Assembly: GCA_964477035.1 (NCBI GenBank)
Contig: CAYZCW010000012.1
Span: 1 to 64,000, forward strand
Source of the DNA: SLSG01 sp964477035
GTDB lineage: Bacteria; Bacteroidota; Bacteroidia; Bacteroidales; UBA7960
DNA length: 64,000 nucleotides
Direction: 5' to 3'
Part shown: in pieces, positions 1 to 8,362 of the stretch
Position numbering within the stretch: position 1 is the stretch's first letter
Layout of the letters: each line of letters starts with the position of its first letter
The notes under the pieces: model-generated
What the model saw: the letters and a program-made list of their open reading frames with translations, nothing else
Told to the model about the DNA's origin: nothing
The model's database searches: none
Position numbers and translations under genes: made by a program

Positions 1-55
<55 letters not shown>

Positions 56-75
56 GTTACATTAAATTGCGGTTG

Positions 76-83
76 CAAATATA
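76..83 (-). promoter_or_regulatory. -7 promoter box for the tRNA-Gly gene
   Basis: On the minus strand this reads TATATTTG, matching the Bacteroidota -7 consensus TAnnTTTG, 20 bases before the tRNA 5' end. A TTG lies upstream with a short 16-base spacer, so the -33 box is not secure. Confidence 0.5.
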
Positions 84-333
84 CGCTTTTTTTAAAATGC
101 AAAAAACTTTTTTTGGAATGTCCCGCCAAACCGAAACGGTGATCCTGGCATGTTCCTTGCTGTCATATGGGTCAGGGGATCCCGGCTGGTGGCCTGACTC
201 CCCCCGGGCGGCAGGGACCGGAACCTGTTCGGTGAGGGGGTATTTCCCTGGTTCCGTTCCGCTTATAATTCATAATTGTCGTTAAAAAGTTGTCCCTGTG
301 GCAAATTATGGAACGGTTTTTCGTTTTATTATG

Positions 334-341
334 TAAATTTG
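334..341 (+). promoter_or_regulatory. -7 promoter box for the OmpH-like gene
   Basis: TAAATTTG matches TAnnTTTG and lies 45 bases before the ATG at 386. No clear -33 box is visible. Confidence 0.4.
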
Positions 342-385
342 TGCCCCAAACCAATCAGTACTCAACCAAAGCAAAGAAGAAACGA

Positions 386-898
386 ATGAAAAATCTGCGA
401 AACCTCTCCATCCTTGCGATTTTCCTGCTGGCCTCCATGGGCCTTGCTGCCCAGCAGCCGGCCAAATTCGGCCATATCGATACCAACGAACTGTTAAGCC
501 TGATGCCGGGCAGGGATTCGGCCATGGTGCAGATCCAGCGTTATGCCCGCGAGCTTGAGTCGACCTATACCGCCATGCAGACCGAATTGCAGACCAAATA
601 CCAGGATTACCTGGAGAAGGAAAGCACCTTTTCGGAAGTGATCCGGCAGTCCAGGCAGCGTGAGCTATCCAGCCTGCAGGAGCGCATCATGGAATTCCAG
701 GAGTCGGCCCAGCAGGACCTCGTGGAACAGGAGAACCGCCTGCTCAGCCCCATCATCGAACAGGCACGCCAGGCCATTCAGGATGTGGCGGAAGAAAACG
801 GTTTCACCTACATTTTTGACACCAGCGCCGGAGGCCTCATCTACTGGGACAGGGGCGAGGATGTCATGCCCCTGGTCAAAGCAAAAATGGGCTTATAG
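386..898 (+). CDS. OmpH/Skp-family periplasmic chaperone
   Basis: A 170-residue secreted protein. The ATG at 386 is chosen over an upstream frame start at 290 because it places a normal signal peptide (hydrophobic stretch LSILAIFLLASMGLAAQ) at the N-terminus. The mature part opens with the family hallmark 'KFGHIDTNELLSLMPGRD', followed by a long charged helical region (about residues 55-130) suited to the Skp coiled-coil tentacles, and ends with a small beta segment (FTYIFDTSAGGLIYW). Skp/OmpH proteins hold unfolded outer-membrane proteins in the periplasm, which fits an organism with many TonB receptors. It is monocistronic here and converges on the carbonic-anhydrase-like gene, sharing a terminator with it. 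Family assignment is secure; client specificity is unknown. Confidence 0.9.
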   Translation: MKNLRNLSILAIFLLASMGLAAQQPAKFGHIDTNELLSLMPGRDSAMVQIQRYARELESTYTAMQTELQTKYQDYLEKESTFSEVIRQSRQRELSSLQERIMEFQESAQQDLVEQENRLLSPIIEQARQAIQDVAEENGFTYIFDTSAGGLIYWDRGEDVMPLVKAKMGL

Positions 899-907
899 CC
901 CATTTTT
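883..907. terminator. Bidirectional terminator overlapping two stop codons
   Basis: A perfect 11-base inverted repeat (AAAAATGGGCT, loop TAT, AGCCCATTTTT) followed by more T residues on the plus strand and preceded by A residues. It works as an intrinsic terminator in both directions and contains the stop codons of both convergent genes. Confidence 0.85.
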
Positions 908-1432
908 TTTTGCCTCTTCTTCCCGGTACCATCCTGAGTACTTCACATAGTTTTCAGATATCCTGGCCAGCAGCCCTTTGGTCTGTTCCTGGCTGATGCT
1001 TCTGACCTTCCGGGCCGGGATGCCGGCGTACACGCTGCCGGGTTCGATGAGGGTGTTTTCCAGCACCACCGCCCCGGCGGCAATGATGGAACCGGATCCC
1101 ACCACGGCATGGTCCATGATGATCGCCCCCATGCCCACCAGCACGTCGTCTTCGATGGTGCAGCCGTGTACGATGGCCTTGTGGGCGACGGACACCCGGT
1201 CGCCGATGGTGGTGGCCGCGGTCTGGTAGGTGCAGTGGATCACGGCCCCGTCCTGGATGTTGACCTGGTTGCCGATGCGGATGGCATTCACGTCCCCCCT
1301 CACCACCGCGTTGAACCACACGCTGCAGCGGTCGCCCATGGCCACGTCCCCCACGATGGTGGCGTTGTCGGCCAGGTAGCAGTCCTTCCCGAAGCGGGGG
1401 GTGAAGCCCCGGATGCTTTTGATCAGTGCCAT
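893..1432 (-). CDS. Gamma-carbonic-anhydrase-like hexapeptide protein
   Basis: A 179-residue left-handed beta-helix protein of the YrdA/gamma-carbonic anhydrase family. Hexapeptide repeats run from about residue 20 to 135 (for example IVGDVAMGD, VVRGDVNAIRIG, VLVGMGAII). Three histidines in the family positions for the metal site are visible: H66 in 'AVIHC', and H84 and H89 in 'VAHKAIVHGC'. The start at 1432 (MALIKSIRGF) is preferred; an in-frame ATG nine codons upstream lacks family similarity. It lies 39 bases behind sucB and may be the last gene of the sucA-sucB transcript. Whether it hydrates CO2 or is a metal-binding relative cannot be told from sequence. Confidence 0.88.
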   Translation of the reverse strand: MALIKSIRGFTPRFGKDCYLADNATIVGDVAMGDRCSVWFNAVVRGDVNAIRIGNQVNIQDGAVIHCTYQTAATTIGDRVSVAHKAIVHGCTIEDDVLVGMGAIIMDHAVVGSGSIIAAGAVVLENTLIEPGSVYAGIPARKVRSISQEQTKGLLARISENYVKYSGWYREEEAKKNGL

Positions 1433-1471
1433 ATCAATACCAACAAAATACGGGTCCAATCGTTCAGTGTC

Positions 1472-2803
1472 CTACAGGCCCGTGAGGCGGGCCGCCGGGT
1501 CGTCCCCGCCCAGAAGCATGCGTGCGGGGTTCTCGATCATTTCCTTCACCCGCACCAGAAAGCCGACAGACTCCCTCCCGTCGATGATGCGGTGGTCGTA
1601 AGACAGGGCCAGGTACATCATGGGCCGGATCTCCACCTTGCCATCCCTGGCCACAGGCCGCTCCAGGATGTTATGCATGCCCAGGATGGCGCTCTGGGGC
1701 GGGTTGATGATGGGGGTGGACAGCATCGAGCCGAAGACCCCCCCGTTGGTGATGGAGAGGGTGCCCCCGCTGAGTTCATCCAGGCCGATCTTGTTGTTGC
1801 GGGCCTTTTCGGCCAGTTCGTGAATCCGCTGCTCCAGCTCCGGGATGCTCATGGCTTCTGCATTGCGGATCACCGGGACCATCAGGCCCTTGGGGGTGCT
1901 GACCGCGATGCCGATGTCGGCATAGGAAGGGATCACGATGTGGTCGCCCTCGATCCGGCCGTTCACCTGGGGGAAGGCCGGGATGCTCTCGGCCACCGCT
2001 TTGACAAAGAAGGACATGAAGCCCAGCTTGATACCGTATTGCTTCTGGAAGGCTGCCTGGTAAGTCCGCCTCAGGTCCAGGATGGCCGACATGTCCGCCT
2101 CGTTGAAGGTGGTGAGCATGGCCGTTTCATTCTTCACGGCCACCAGGCGTTCGGCCACCTTGCGTCGGAGGGTGGACATCTTCTGGCGCTCCTCCTCCCG
2201 CTTGCCGCCCCAGGAGCCCCTGAAGGCTGTCTCCCCGTCCTTGCCGCGCTTTCCTGCCCCGTCTTTTTGTGCCCGTCCCCCTTCCTGTTCGTGGAAGCGC
2301 GCGGAGATGGCCGCCAGGATGTCTTTCTTGGTGAGCCGTTTGCCTTCCGGGTTCATGGCCAGCTCCCCGGCCTCCAGGCCCATCTCTTCCAGCAGCCGGC
2401 TGGCCTGGGGGGAGAAAGTGACCTCGCCGGCATTTTCTTCTCCGGCAGGTGCTTCAGCAGCCGGTTCCTCCTTTTTGCCCGCACCGCCATCCTGCTTTTC
2501 GTCGGATGGTGCTTCCGCCTCCGTCCCGGCCTCCCCTGAAGAGGCGTGCCCCCCCTCCGGCCTTTCCGCGCTGGTGTCGATGCGGCCGATCACCTTGCCC
2601 GGTTCGGTGGTGCTGCCTTCTTCCAGGGCAAGGCGGATCACCCCGGACTCCGGGGCGTTGATGGTCAGGGTGGCCTTGTCGGAGTCGATCTCTGCAATCT
2701 CCTGGTCTTTCTCTACGTAGTCCCCGTCGGCCACCAGCCAGCGGGCCAGTTCGACCTGGGTGATGGATTCTCCTGCCTCGGGTACTCGGATGTCTGTCTG
2801 CAT
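1472..2803 (-). CDS. sucB: 2-oxoglutarate dehydrogenase E2, dihydrolipoyl succinyltransferase
   Basis: A 443-residue E2 subunit that transfers the succinyl group from lipoyl-lysine to CoA in the TCA cycle. The N-terminal lipoyl domain (about 1-78) carries the lipoylation site in 'EIDSDKATL' (K43). A linker rich in Ala, Glu, Gly and Lys follows (about 80-130), then a peripheral subunit-binding domain (SPQASRLLEEMGLEAGEL) and the catalytic domain with the signature 'SYDHRIIDGRESVGFL'. The ATG at 2803 starts the canonical 'MQTDIRVPEAGESI'; an upstream in-frame ATG would overlap sucA. It sits 11 bases after sucA, so the two are co-transcribed. The E3 (lpd) gene is not in the window. Confidence 0.97.
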   Translation of the reverse strand: MQTDIRVPEAGESITQVELARWLVADGDYVEKDQEIAEIDSDKATLTINAPESGVIRLALEEGSTTEPGKVIGRIDTSAERPEGGHASSGEAGTEAEAPSDEKQDGGAGKKEEPAAEAPAGEENAGEVTFSPQASRLLEEMGLEAGELAMNPEGKRLTKKDILAAISARFHEQEGGRAQKDGAGKRGKDGETAFRGSWGGKREEERQKMSTLRRKVAERLVAVKNETAMLTTFNEADMSAILDLRRTYQAAFQKQYGIKLGFMSFFVKAVAESIPAFPQVNGRIEGDHIVIPSYADIGIAVSTPKGLMVPVIRNAEAMSIPELEQRIHELAEKARNNKIGLDELSGGTLSITNGGVFGSMLSTPIINPPQSAILGMHNILERPVARDGKVEIRPMMYLALSYDHRIIDGRESVGFLVRVKEMIENPARMLLGGDDPAARLTGL

Positions 2804-2814
2804 GGGCTGTGGAA

Positions 2815-5607
2815 TTAGAGGGTGTCGACAAGGTGGCTGATGCAAAGCTGTTTGCACTCACGGCAAACGTTTTCACAGTCACACTCCTCGAAGCTCTTTT
2901 CGATGATCTTGTTTTGCTGTATGGCGTGGAACTTGCTGGATCCGCTGGCCGGGCTGCCGCTGGGGGGGCGGGCGATCACGCTCAGGGGCAGGATGTCCTG
3001 TTGCCTTTTCAGGTAGGGCCAGGCCCCCATATTGGCAGGCTCCTCCTGGGCCCATATCCACCGTCCTGCGTGGTGGTATTTTTTTTCCAGGGAGCGCAGT
3101 TCCTTTTCCGGCAGGGGATGCAACTGCTCGAGCCGCACGATGGCGGTGTGGTCGAACCCCTTTTCCTGGCGATGCTCCAGCAGCTCATAGTAAAGCTTGC
3201 CCGAGCAGAGGATCACCCGTTCGGTCTTTTCCGCCACGGCCTCCCCGTCGTCGATCACCTCCCTGAAACCACCCCGGCTGAGTTCTTCCAGGCTGGAGAC
3301 ACAGCGTGGGTGACGCAGCAGGCTTTTTGGGGTAAACACCACCAAAGGCTTGCGGAAAGAGCGTTTCATCTGCCTGCGGAGCAGGTGGAACAGGTTGGCG
3401 GGGGTGGAGCAGTTTGCCACCTGCATATTGCCTTCGGCGCACAGCTCCAGGAAGCGTTCCATGCGGGCGCTGGAATGTTCCGGGCCCTGCCCTTCGAAGC
3501 CGTGGGGCAGGAACAGGACCAGCCCGTTCATGACCTTCCATTTCTCCTCCCCGGCAGAGAGGAACTGGTCGGTGATGATCTGGGCCCCGTTGACGAAGTC
3601 GCCGAACTGGGCTTCCCAGATCACCAGGGTGTTCGGACTGGCCATGGCGTAGCCGTATTCGAAACCCATCACCCCGTACTCTGACAGGGGGGAATTGTAA
3701 ATGCGGAACGCCGCCTTATCCGTATCGAGCTGGCAGAGGGGGACATACTCCTCTTCGGAGTCTTCCAGCTTAAGCACGGCATGGCGGTGGCTGAAGGTTC
3801 CCCTCTCCACGTCCTGACCGGAGATCCTGACCGGATGTCCCTCGTGCAGGAGGCTGGCATAGGCCAGGGTCTCCCCCAGGGCCCAGTCCACCATCCCCTT
3901 TTCGGTAAGCAGGGCCAGGCGTTCCTGCATCATGCGCACCGTTTTGCGGAAAAACCCCGGCTTGTCGGGCAGGGTGCTGACCCGGACGCCCAGCTCCAGC
4001 AGGGTGTTGTGGTCCATGCCGGTAAAGACCGGCTCGTGGAGGTCTTCCCCGCGTACCCGCCGGAAGCCTTCCCAGGTCTTTTCCAGGAAGGGATCTATGC
4101 TCCCCTTTTCGATCCGCCGGGCCAGCTCGTACTCCTGGTTGAGTTTTTCGTCATGCCCTGCCCTTATGCGGTTTGCCGTTTCGCGGTCGGTGACCTGCTG
4201 CTCCACCAGCTTGTCGGTATAGATGCTGGCCGGATCGGGATGCTTCTCTATGATCTTATACAGAATGGGCTGGGTAAATCGCGGTTCGTCGCTTTCGTTG
4301 TGCCCGTACTTGCGGTAGGAAAGCAGGTCGATGAACACGTCCCGCTGAAAACGCTGGCGGAACTCCATGGCCAGTTCGATGGTGTACACCACGGCCTCCA
4401 CGTCGTCCCCGTTCACATGGAAGATGGGCGATTGGATGGTCTTGGCCACATCCGTGCAATAGGTGCTGGAGCGGCCATCCAGGTAATTGGTGGTAAAACC
4501 GAGCTGGTTGTTGATGACCAGGTGGATGGTGCCTCCCGTGCGGTAGCCTTCGAGCTGCGACATCTGCAGCACCTCGTACACGATCCCCTGCCCGGCCACG
4601 GAGGCGTCCCCGTGGATCAGGATGGGCGCCACCCGGCTACTGTCCCCCCCGTGATGATGTTCTGCCTTGGCCCGGGCGAGCCCCTCGACCACCGGGTTCA
4701 CGGCCTCCAGGTGGCTGGGGTTGGGGGCGATGCTCAGCTTGATGCTGCCACCCGAGCTGGTGGGGGCTTCCAGGGTGCACCCCAGGTGGTATTTGACATC
4801 CCCCAGCAGGGTCTCGTCGGCGTATTGTTTGCCGTCAAACTCGCTGAAAATTTTGCGGTAGGGCTTTTTCAGGATATTGGCCAGGACATTGAGCCGGCCG
4901 CGGTGGGCCATGCCGATGACATACTCCCGGATGCCCAGCCCGGCCCCTTTTTCGATCACGGCATCCAGGGCCGGGATGAGCGTTTCGCAGCCTTCCAGGG
5001 AGAATCGTTTCTGGCCGGGGAAGCGTTTGCGCACGAAATGTTCAAAATTGACGGCCTCGATCAGCTTGGCCAGGACCTGCATCTTTTTTTCCACCGGAAA
5101 GGCCGGGCGGTTGCGGCTGCTCTCCATGCGGGCCTTCAGCCATTCCACGATCTCGGGGGTGCGGATGTACATGAACTCCACCCCGATGCTCTGGCAATAA
5201 GTCTCCCGGAGGTGGGCAATGATGTCGTTCAGGCTGCTTCGGCCGATGCCGATCTCGTTGCCCGCCTGAAACAGGCTGTGTAGGTCCCCGTCATCCAACC
5301 CGAAGTTCCCGTGGTCGAGGGTTGGCTCATATTTTCGGCGGACCCTGACCGGGTTGGTTCTGGTAAACAGGTGTCCCCGTTCGCGGTAGGCGTTGATCAG
5401 GTCAATGATATTGAACTCGTTGCGCAGTCCGCCAGGGTCAGCCCCGCCAGGTTCCTTATCCTCCGGGAACCTGGTCCTGGCAAATTCAAACCCTTCAAAA
5501 AATCGTTTCCAGTCGGACGGGACCTGGTCCGGGTCATGCAGGTACTGCCTGTAAAGGTCTTCTATGGCATCGGCATCGGCATGGCCCAGATATGAAAACT
5601 TGTCCAT
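2815..5607 (-). CDS. sucA: 2-oxoglutarate dehydrogenase E1
   Basis: A 930-residue thiamine-diphosphate-dependent E1 that decarboxylates 2-oxoglutarate and succinylates the E2 lipoyl arm. The N-terminal E2-binding segment (SYLGHADADAIEDLYRQYL), the 'GMAHRGRLNVL' motif, the 'HGDASVAGQG' ThDP/Mg region, and 'EYGVMGFEYGYA' in the transketolase-type domain are all present. Length is normal. The C-terminus is odd: after 'IIEKSFEE' it has five cysteines in 14 residues (CxCxxxCxxCxxxC) before ending in HLVDTL. An inverted repeat touches the start codon, and a TAnnTTTG box lies just upstream. sucB follows after 11 bases. Confidence 0.97.
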   Translation of the reverse strand: MDKFSYLGHADADAIEDLYRQYLHDPDQVPSDWKRFFEGFEFARTRFPEDKEPGGADPGGLRNEFNIIDLINAYRERGHLFTRTNPVRVRRKYEPTLDHGNFGLDDGDLHSLFQAGNEIGIGRSSLNDIIAHLRETYCQSIGVEFMYIRTPEIVEWLKARMESSRNRPAFPVEKKMQVLAKLIEAVNFEHFVRKRFPGQKRFSLEGCETLIPALDAVIEKGAGLGIREYVIGMAHRGRLNVLANILKKPYRKIFSEFDGKQYADETLLGDVKYHLGCTLEAPTSSGGSIKLSIAPNPSHLEAVNPVVEGLARAKAEHHHGGDSSRVAPILIHGDASVAGQGIVYEVLQMSQLEGYRTGGTIHLVINNQLGFTTNYLDGRSSTYCTDVAKTIQSPIFHVNGDDVEAVVYTIELAMEFRQRFQRDVFIDLLSYRKYGHNESDEPRFTQPILYKIIEKHPDPASIYTDKLVEQQVTDRETANRIRAGHDEKLNQEYELARRIEKGSIDPFLEKTWEGFRRVRGEDLHEPVFTGMDHNTLLELGVRVSTLPDKPGFFRKTVRMMQERLALLTEKGMVDWALGETLAYASLLHEGHPVRISGQDVERGTFSHRHAVLKLEDSEEEYVPLCQLDTDKAAFRIYNSPLSEYGVMGFEYGYAMASPNTLVIWEAQFGDFVNGAQIITDQFLSAGEEKWKVMNGLVLFLPHGFEGQGPEHSSARMERFLELCAEGNMQVANCSTPANLFHLLRRQMKRSFRKPLVVFTPKSLLRHPRCVSSLEELSRGGFREVIDDGEAVAEKTERVILCSGKLYYELLEHRQEKGFDHTAIVRLEQLHPLPEKELRSLEKKYHHAGRWIWAQEEPANMGAWPYLKRQQDILPLSVIARPPSGSPASGSSKFHAIQQNKIIEKSFEECDCENVCRECKQLCISHLVDTL

Positions 5608-5638
5608 ATATACAGTTTTGGTAAGAATCCTGTATATA
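5607..5638 (-). promoter_or_regulatory. Inverted repeat in the sucA leader, touching the start codon
   Basis: Perfect 9-base arms TATATACAG (5607-5615) and CTGTATATA (5630-5638) separated by 14 bases. With the -7 box at 5639-5646 the transcript would begin inside or beside the distal arm. The repeat could therefore be an operator over the start site, or a leader hairpin whose 3' arm abuts the AUG. Function is inferred. Confidence 0.4.
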
Positions 5639-5646
5639 CAAAATTA
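5639..5646 (-). promoter_or_regulatory. -7 promoter box for sucAB
   Basis: Minus-strand TAATTTTG fits TAnnTTTG and lies about 32 bases before the sucA ATG. No good -33 TTG is visible at the expected spacing. Confidence 0.45.
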
Positions 5647-5655
5647 GCATAAAAA

Positions 5656-6204
5656 CTATTGACCATAGCGCCATTCAAACTTTTCTTTGTCATACCTGAG
5701 CCGCTCATCCGGCCATTCAATATATTCCTTGTTCCCGATGAAACGGTCCGCATTGCCTGTTCTGAGCATTTCCTCAAAGAGTTCCCGGCCAATGTCCCGA
5801 AGCCTGTCCTCTTCCATGACCGGGGTATTGAACAGCTCCTCAAAGCCGGATATTTGCCCGTTATCAAGCCGGAACATACCGCCGACACCCCGCCTGTTGC
5901 CAAGTGGGCTCCGGGCCGGCCTGATCAGATAAAAGAGGTGCAGGCTGTCATCCTTTGTGTGGTAGTAAACGATTTCGAACTCCTTTGCATACAACGTGTA
6001 ATAGTCCCTGAATTCAGGATCAAACCGGGTTTCGGATGTGGCCGTGGGCGGTTTTCTTCCAATAAAGGTCACCAAATCCACCAACAGGTCATGGTCCGCT
6101 GCCGGGCGGCTTTCACGGTTGCATCCGGAGAAACCAATGATCAAAGATGTTATCACCAGGGCCGAGAAAACCGGGATTGGCAATCTGGAATGCATGTGTT
6201 TCAT
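5656..6204 (-). CDS. Hypothetical lipoprotein
   Basis: A 182-residue protein that I do not recognise. The N-terminus (MKHMHSRLPIPVFSALV...) is a lipoprotein signal ending in the lipobox IGFSGC, with C28 as the lipidation site. The mature part is acidic and hydrophilic, with aromatic-rich segments (DYYTLYAKEFEIVYYH, LHLFYLIRPARS) and a C-terminus rich in Glu, Arg and Trp. The ATG at 6204 is chosen because upstream in-frame codons have no signal-peptide character; an ATG three codons later is an alternative. It ends 48 bases before sucA, which has its own promoter. It may be a periplasm-facing protein of unknown function. Confidence 0.6.
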   Translation of the reverse strand: MKHMHSRLPIPVFSALVITSLIIGFSGCNRESRPAADHDLLVDLVTFIGRKPPTATSETRFDPEFRDYYTLYAKEFEIVYYHTKDDSLHLFYLIRPARSPLGNRRGVGGMFRLDNGQISGFEELFNTPVMEEDRLRDIGRELFEEMLRTGNADRFIGNKEYIEWPDERLRYDKEKFEWRYGQ

Positions 6205-6278
6205 GGTCAGTTTTGTATTTGCATCGGAGCAGAGATGTGCGGTCCGGTCCGGTCCAGCCCAGCTTGCCCCGCTAATGG

Positions 6279-6312
6279 AAAAATGCCGGAGGCTTCCTGA
6301 ACCTCCGGCATT
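6279..6312 (-). terminator. Intrinsic terminator after the beta-helix lipoprotein gene
   Basis: On the minus strand an 11-base stem (AATGCCGGAGG / CCTCCGGCATT) with a 9-base loop runs directly into a T tract. It lies about 50 bases after the stop at 6363. Confidence 0.85.
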
Positions 6313-6362
6313 GGATTGGCATTTTGGGGAGCGGTTGTCACATTGCGGGGATAAATGAAGGC

Positions 6363-8150
6363 TTAGTAATAGGAAACGATGTGGCAGTTCCATTCCGCCC
6401 ATCCCAGAGTCCAGTCGTGTGTGCCGAATGCCCCCACATAGGGAACTTTTTCAAAGAAACCGTCGGCCTTCGGGGTGTTGTCCCACCGGGCTGCGTTCAG
6501 CAGCACGGAGGCTCCATTCAGCGTCAGGGTAGGAATGCCCAGGTCAAACATGCTCTCATGGATGCCAAGGTCCTGCCATTTCGCCACCAGGTGGTTGTTG
6601 AATTCAGGTGTGTGAAACCATTCTTCATAGGCTTCCTGTCCGCCGGGAAAATTGGCATGGCTTCTCAGGGCCACCCCCCGCGGATTGTTGGGGTGCTGTG
6701 CGCCGTTCGAGGGTGCGCCTTCAAATACCGAGCCGGCCGAACCGTAACCGTTGCCGCCCCAGTGTTCCACACCGGCCAGGTAAACATTGCGTATCTGAAG
6801 ATGCCCATCCAGGGCTGCCTGTCCGGATCCGCCCCTGTCATCATCAATGTATAGCCCATGGGGGTAACCGGTCATATAGGAGTTGTAGATGCTGATCCTG
6901 GAATTCCTGCGGAGCTGTGCGGCATGCTGGAATTGCAGGCTGATGGGGGTTTCACGGGTTTTCTTGGGACCGATATTGGAGATGTTCGCGAAGACCCCTG
7001 AGGTATAAGGCTGCGCATCGCTTCCGGCCCCGTTGTTGTCGACTTCAAATCCATTGGAGCCGCTCTGGTCGGCCAGCGCGGCCCCACGAACGGACAGGCC
7101 GAACTGCATGCGGCCGCTAAATCCCAGGTCCACGTCCCAGTCGTCATCCAGACAACGGTAAGCGATCAGGTGGCGGTTGTTCACGGTTCCGCCGAACCAT
7201 TCAAAGGCGTCGTCCAGGCCGTAGGAGCACATGACGTATTCAATGACGGTTCCGCGGCCTACGCTGCCCATGGTCAGGGAGTTGACCTCCTCGTTGGGGT
7301 TGATGGGGATCCCGGCGTATTCGATACGCACGTAACGGAGGATGCCGGAATTGTCATCGGGGTCGTTGCCGCCATGGAATCCGCCATAGCCGCCTTCCAG
7401 CTCAACCGGTTGCCCGGTCACCGCGGTTACGTTGTTGGGTGCCCGCCCGCAGACCACCAGTCCGCCCCAGTCACCGGGTTCCCTTAATCCGGGCGGGTTT
7501 TCAGAAGTCATTACAATGGGGTCGTCGGCCGTGCCTTCAGCAAAGATCTGCCCGCCCATCTGCACAATCAGAGTGCCCTTGGATTCCCGGTCGCCGATGA
7601 TCAGCGTACCCGGTTCAATATAAAGTTTTCCGCCGTCCTGCACGCGTACGAAACCGTTCAGGCGGTAGATCTTGTCGGCCGTCCAGTTAACCGTGCCTGT
7701 GATGTCCCCCTCAGGGATCTCCACGATCTCCTTGGAGATGACCGAAACCGTGAAAGTTTTATAGTCGGATTGCCGGTCCAGCATGTCCGCAGCTGTGAAG
7801 GAAAAGTTGACGGATGTGCCTGTGGGCAGCGACTCGATGGTATACTCAAACTGGTATTCGGTGGATGTTTCCCCATTAAAAGGCTTTGTTTCAAAGGGCA
7901 GGCCGTTTTTCAGGACCGTAAGCGACTTAAGTCCTTCGGGTGCGGTAATGCCCAATGTGGTGCTTACCGCGTTCCCGGGTACGTTCATGGCTGACTCAGC
8001 AGTGACGGTAAGGCTGGGAGCGGCCTTGACCTCATCCGGGGCTTCTTCCTTGTCGCAGGCAGGAAGCGCCAGGGCCATGACGAGCGCAACGGCCATCATG
8101 GAGATCAGGGTTTGCCTGGGTCTGCCGGCATTTTCTTTGTTTCTGGTCAT
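6363..8150 (-). CDS. Beta-helix-like surface/periplasmic lipoprotein, TonB-receptor partner
   Basis: A 595-residue protein with a lipoprotein signal (MAVALVMALALPAC, Cys about residue 32). Residues about 40-140 look like an Ig-type beta-sandwich. From about residue 150 the sequence has features of a right-handed beta-helix: 'GGKLYIEPGTLIIGDRESKGTLIVQMGGQIFAEG', then 'GDWGGLVVCGRAP', a block common in Bacteroidota and Proteobacteria proteins of unknown function. No type IX secretion C-terminal domain is visible. It lies 212 bases downstream of a TonB-dependent receptor on the same strand, so it probably captures or presents that receptor's ligand, in a SusD-like role but from an unrelated fold. 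The ligand is unknown. Confidence 0.75.
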   Translation of the reverse strand: MTRNKENAGRPRQTLISMMAVALVMALALPACDKEEAPDEVKAAPSLTVTAESAMNVPGNAVSTTLGITAPEGLKSLTVLKNGLPFETKPFNGETSTEYQFEYTIESLPTGTSVNFSFTAADMLDRQSDYKTFTVSVISKEIVEIPEGDITGTVNWTADKIYRLNGFVRVQDGGKLYIEPGTLIIGDRESKGTLIVQMGGQIFAEGTADDPIVMTSENPPGLREPGDWGGLVVCGRAPNNVTAVTGQPVELEGGYGGFHGGNDPDDNSGILRYVRIEYAGIPINPNEEVNSLTMGSVGRGTVIEYVMCSYGLDDAFEWFGGTVNNRHLIAYRCLDDDWDVDLGFSGRMQFGLSVRGAALADQSGSNGFEVDNNGAGSDAQPYTSGVFANISNIGPKKTRETPISLQFQHAAQLRRNSRISIYNSYMTGYPHGLYIDDDRGGSGQAALDGHLQIRNVYLAGVEHWGGNGYGSAGSVFEGAPSNGAQHPNNPRGVALRSHANFPGGQEAYEEWFHTPEFNNHLVAKWQDLGIHESMFDLGIPTLTLNGASVLLNAARWDNTPKADGFFEKVPYVGAFGTHDWTLGWAEWNCHIVSYY

Positions 8151-8362
8151 GTTGGATCAGGATTTTGTAAAATGATTTTGGATTTTTTTATCAGCTTTTC
8201 CACGGATATTCCACCGGGGAAGCCTGTGTTCATTTGAATACACAAAGCTATTTCCCGCAGGTTAATGAATCATTAATCGCAAATGAAACAATCATTATCA
8301 AAGTGTGAATCCTGGGTTAAACCAGCCCGGGGTTTTCCGCTCATGCGCGGCCATTTAAAGGC

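Larger units (their letters stand above)
56..385. other. Intergenic region between tRNA-Gly and the OmpH-like gene
   Basis: About 330 bases without a convincing gene. It holds the tRNA promoter near 76-83 and an outward promoter box at 334-341 for the OmpH-like gene. The middle (about 140-245) is GC-rich and contains only short random reading frames on both strands. Confidence 0.6.

Noticed and set aside
1109..2539. Long plus-strand reading frame of 476 codons opposite sucB and the carbonic-anhydrase-like gene
   Set aside because: It is antisense to two well-supported genes, is rich in His, Val, Gly and Asp as expected from GC-rich mirror frames, and has no recognisable domain.
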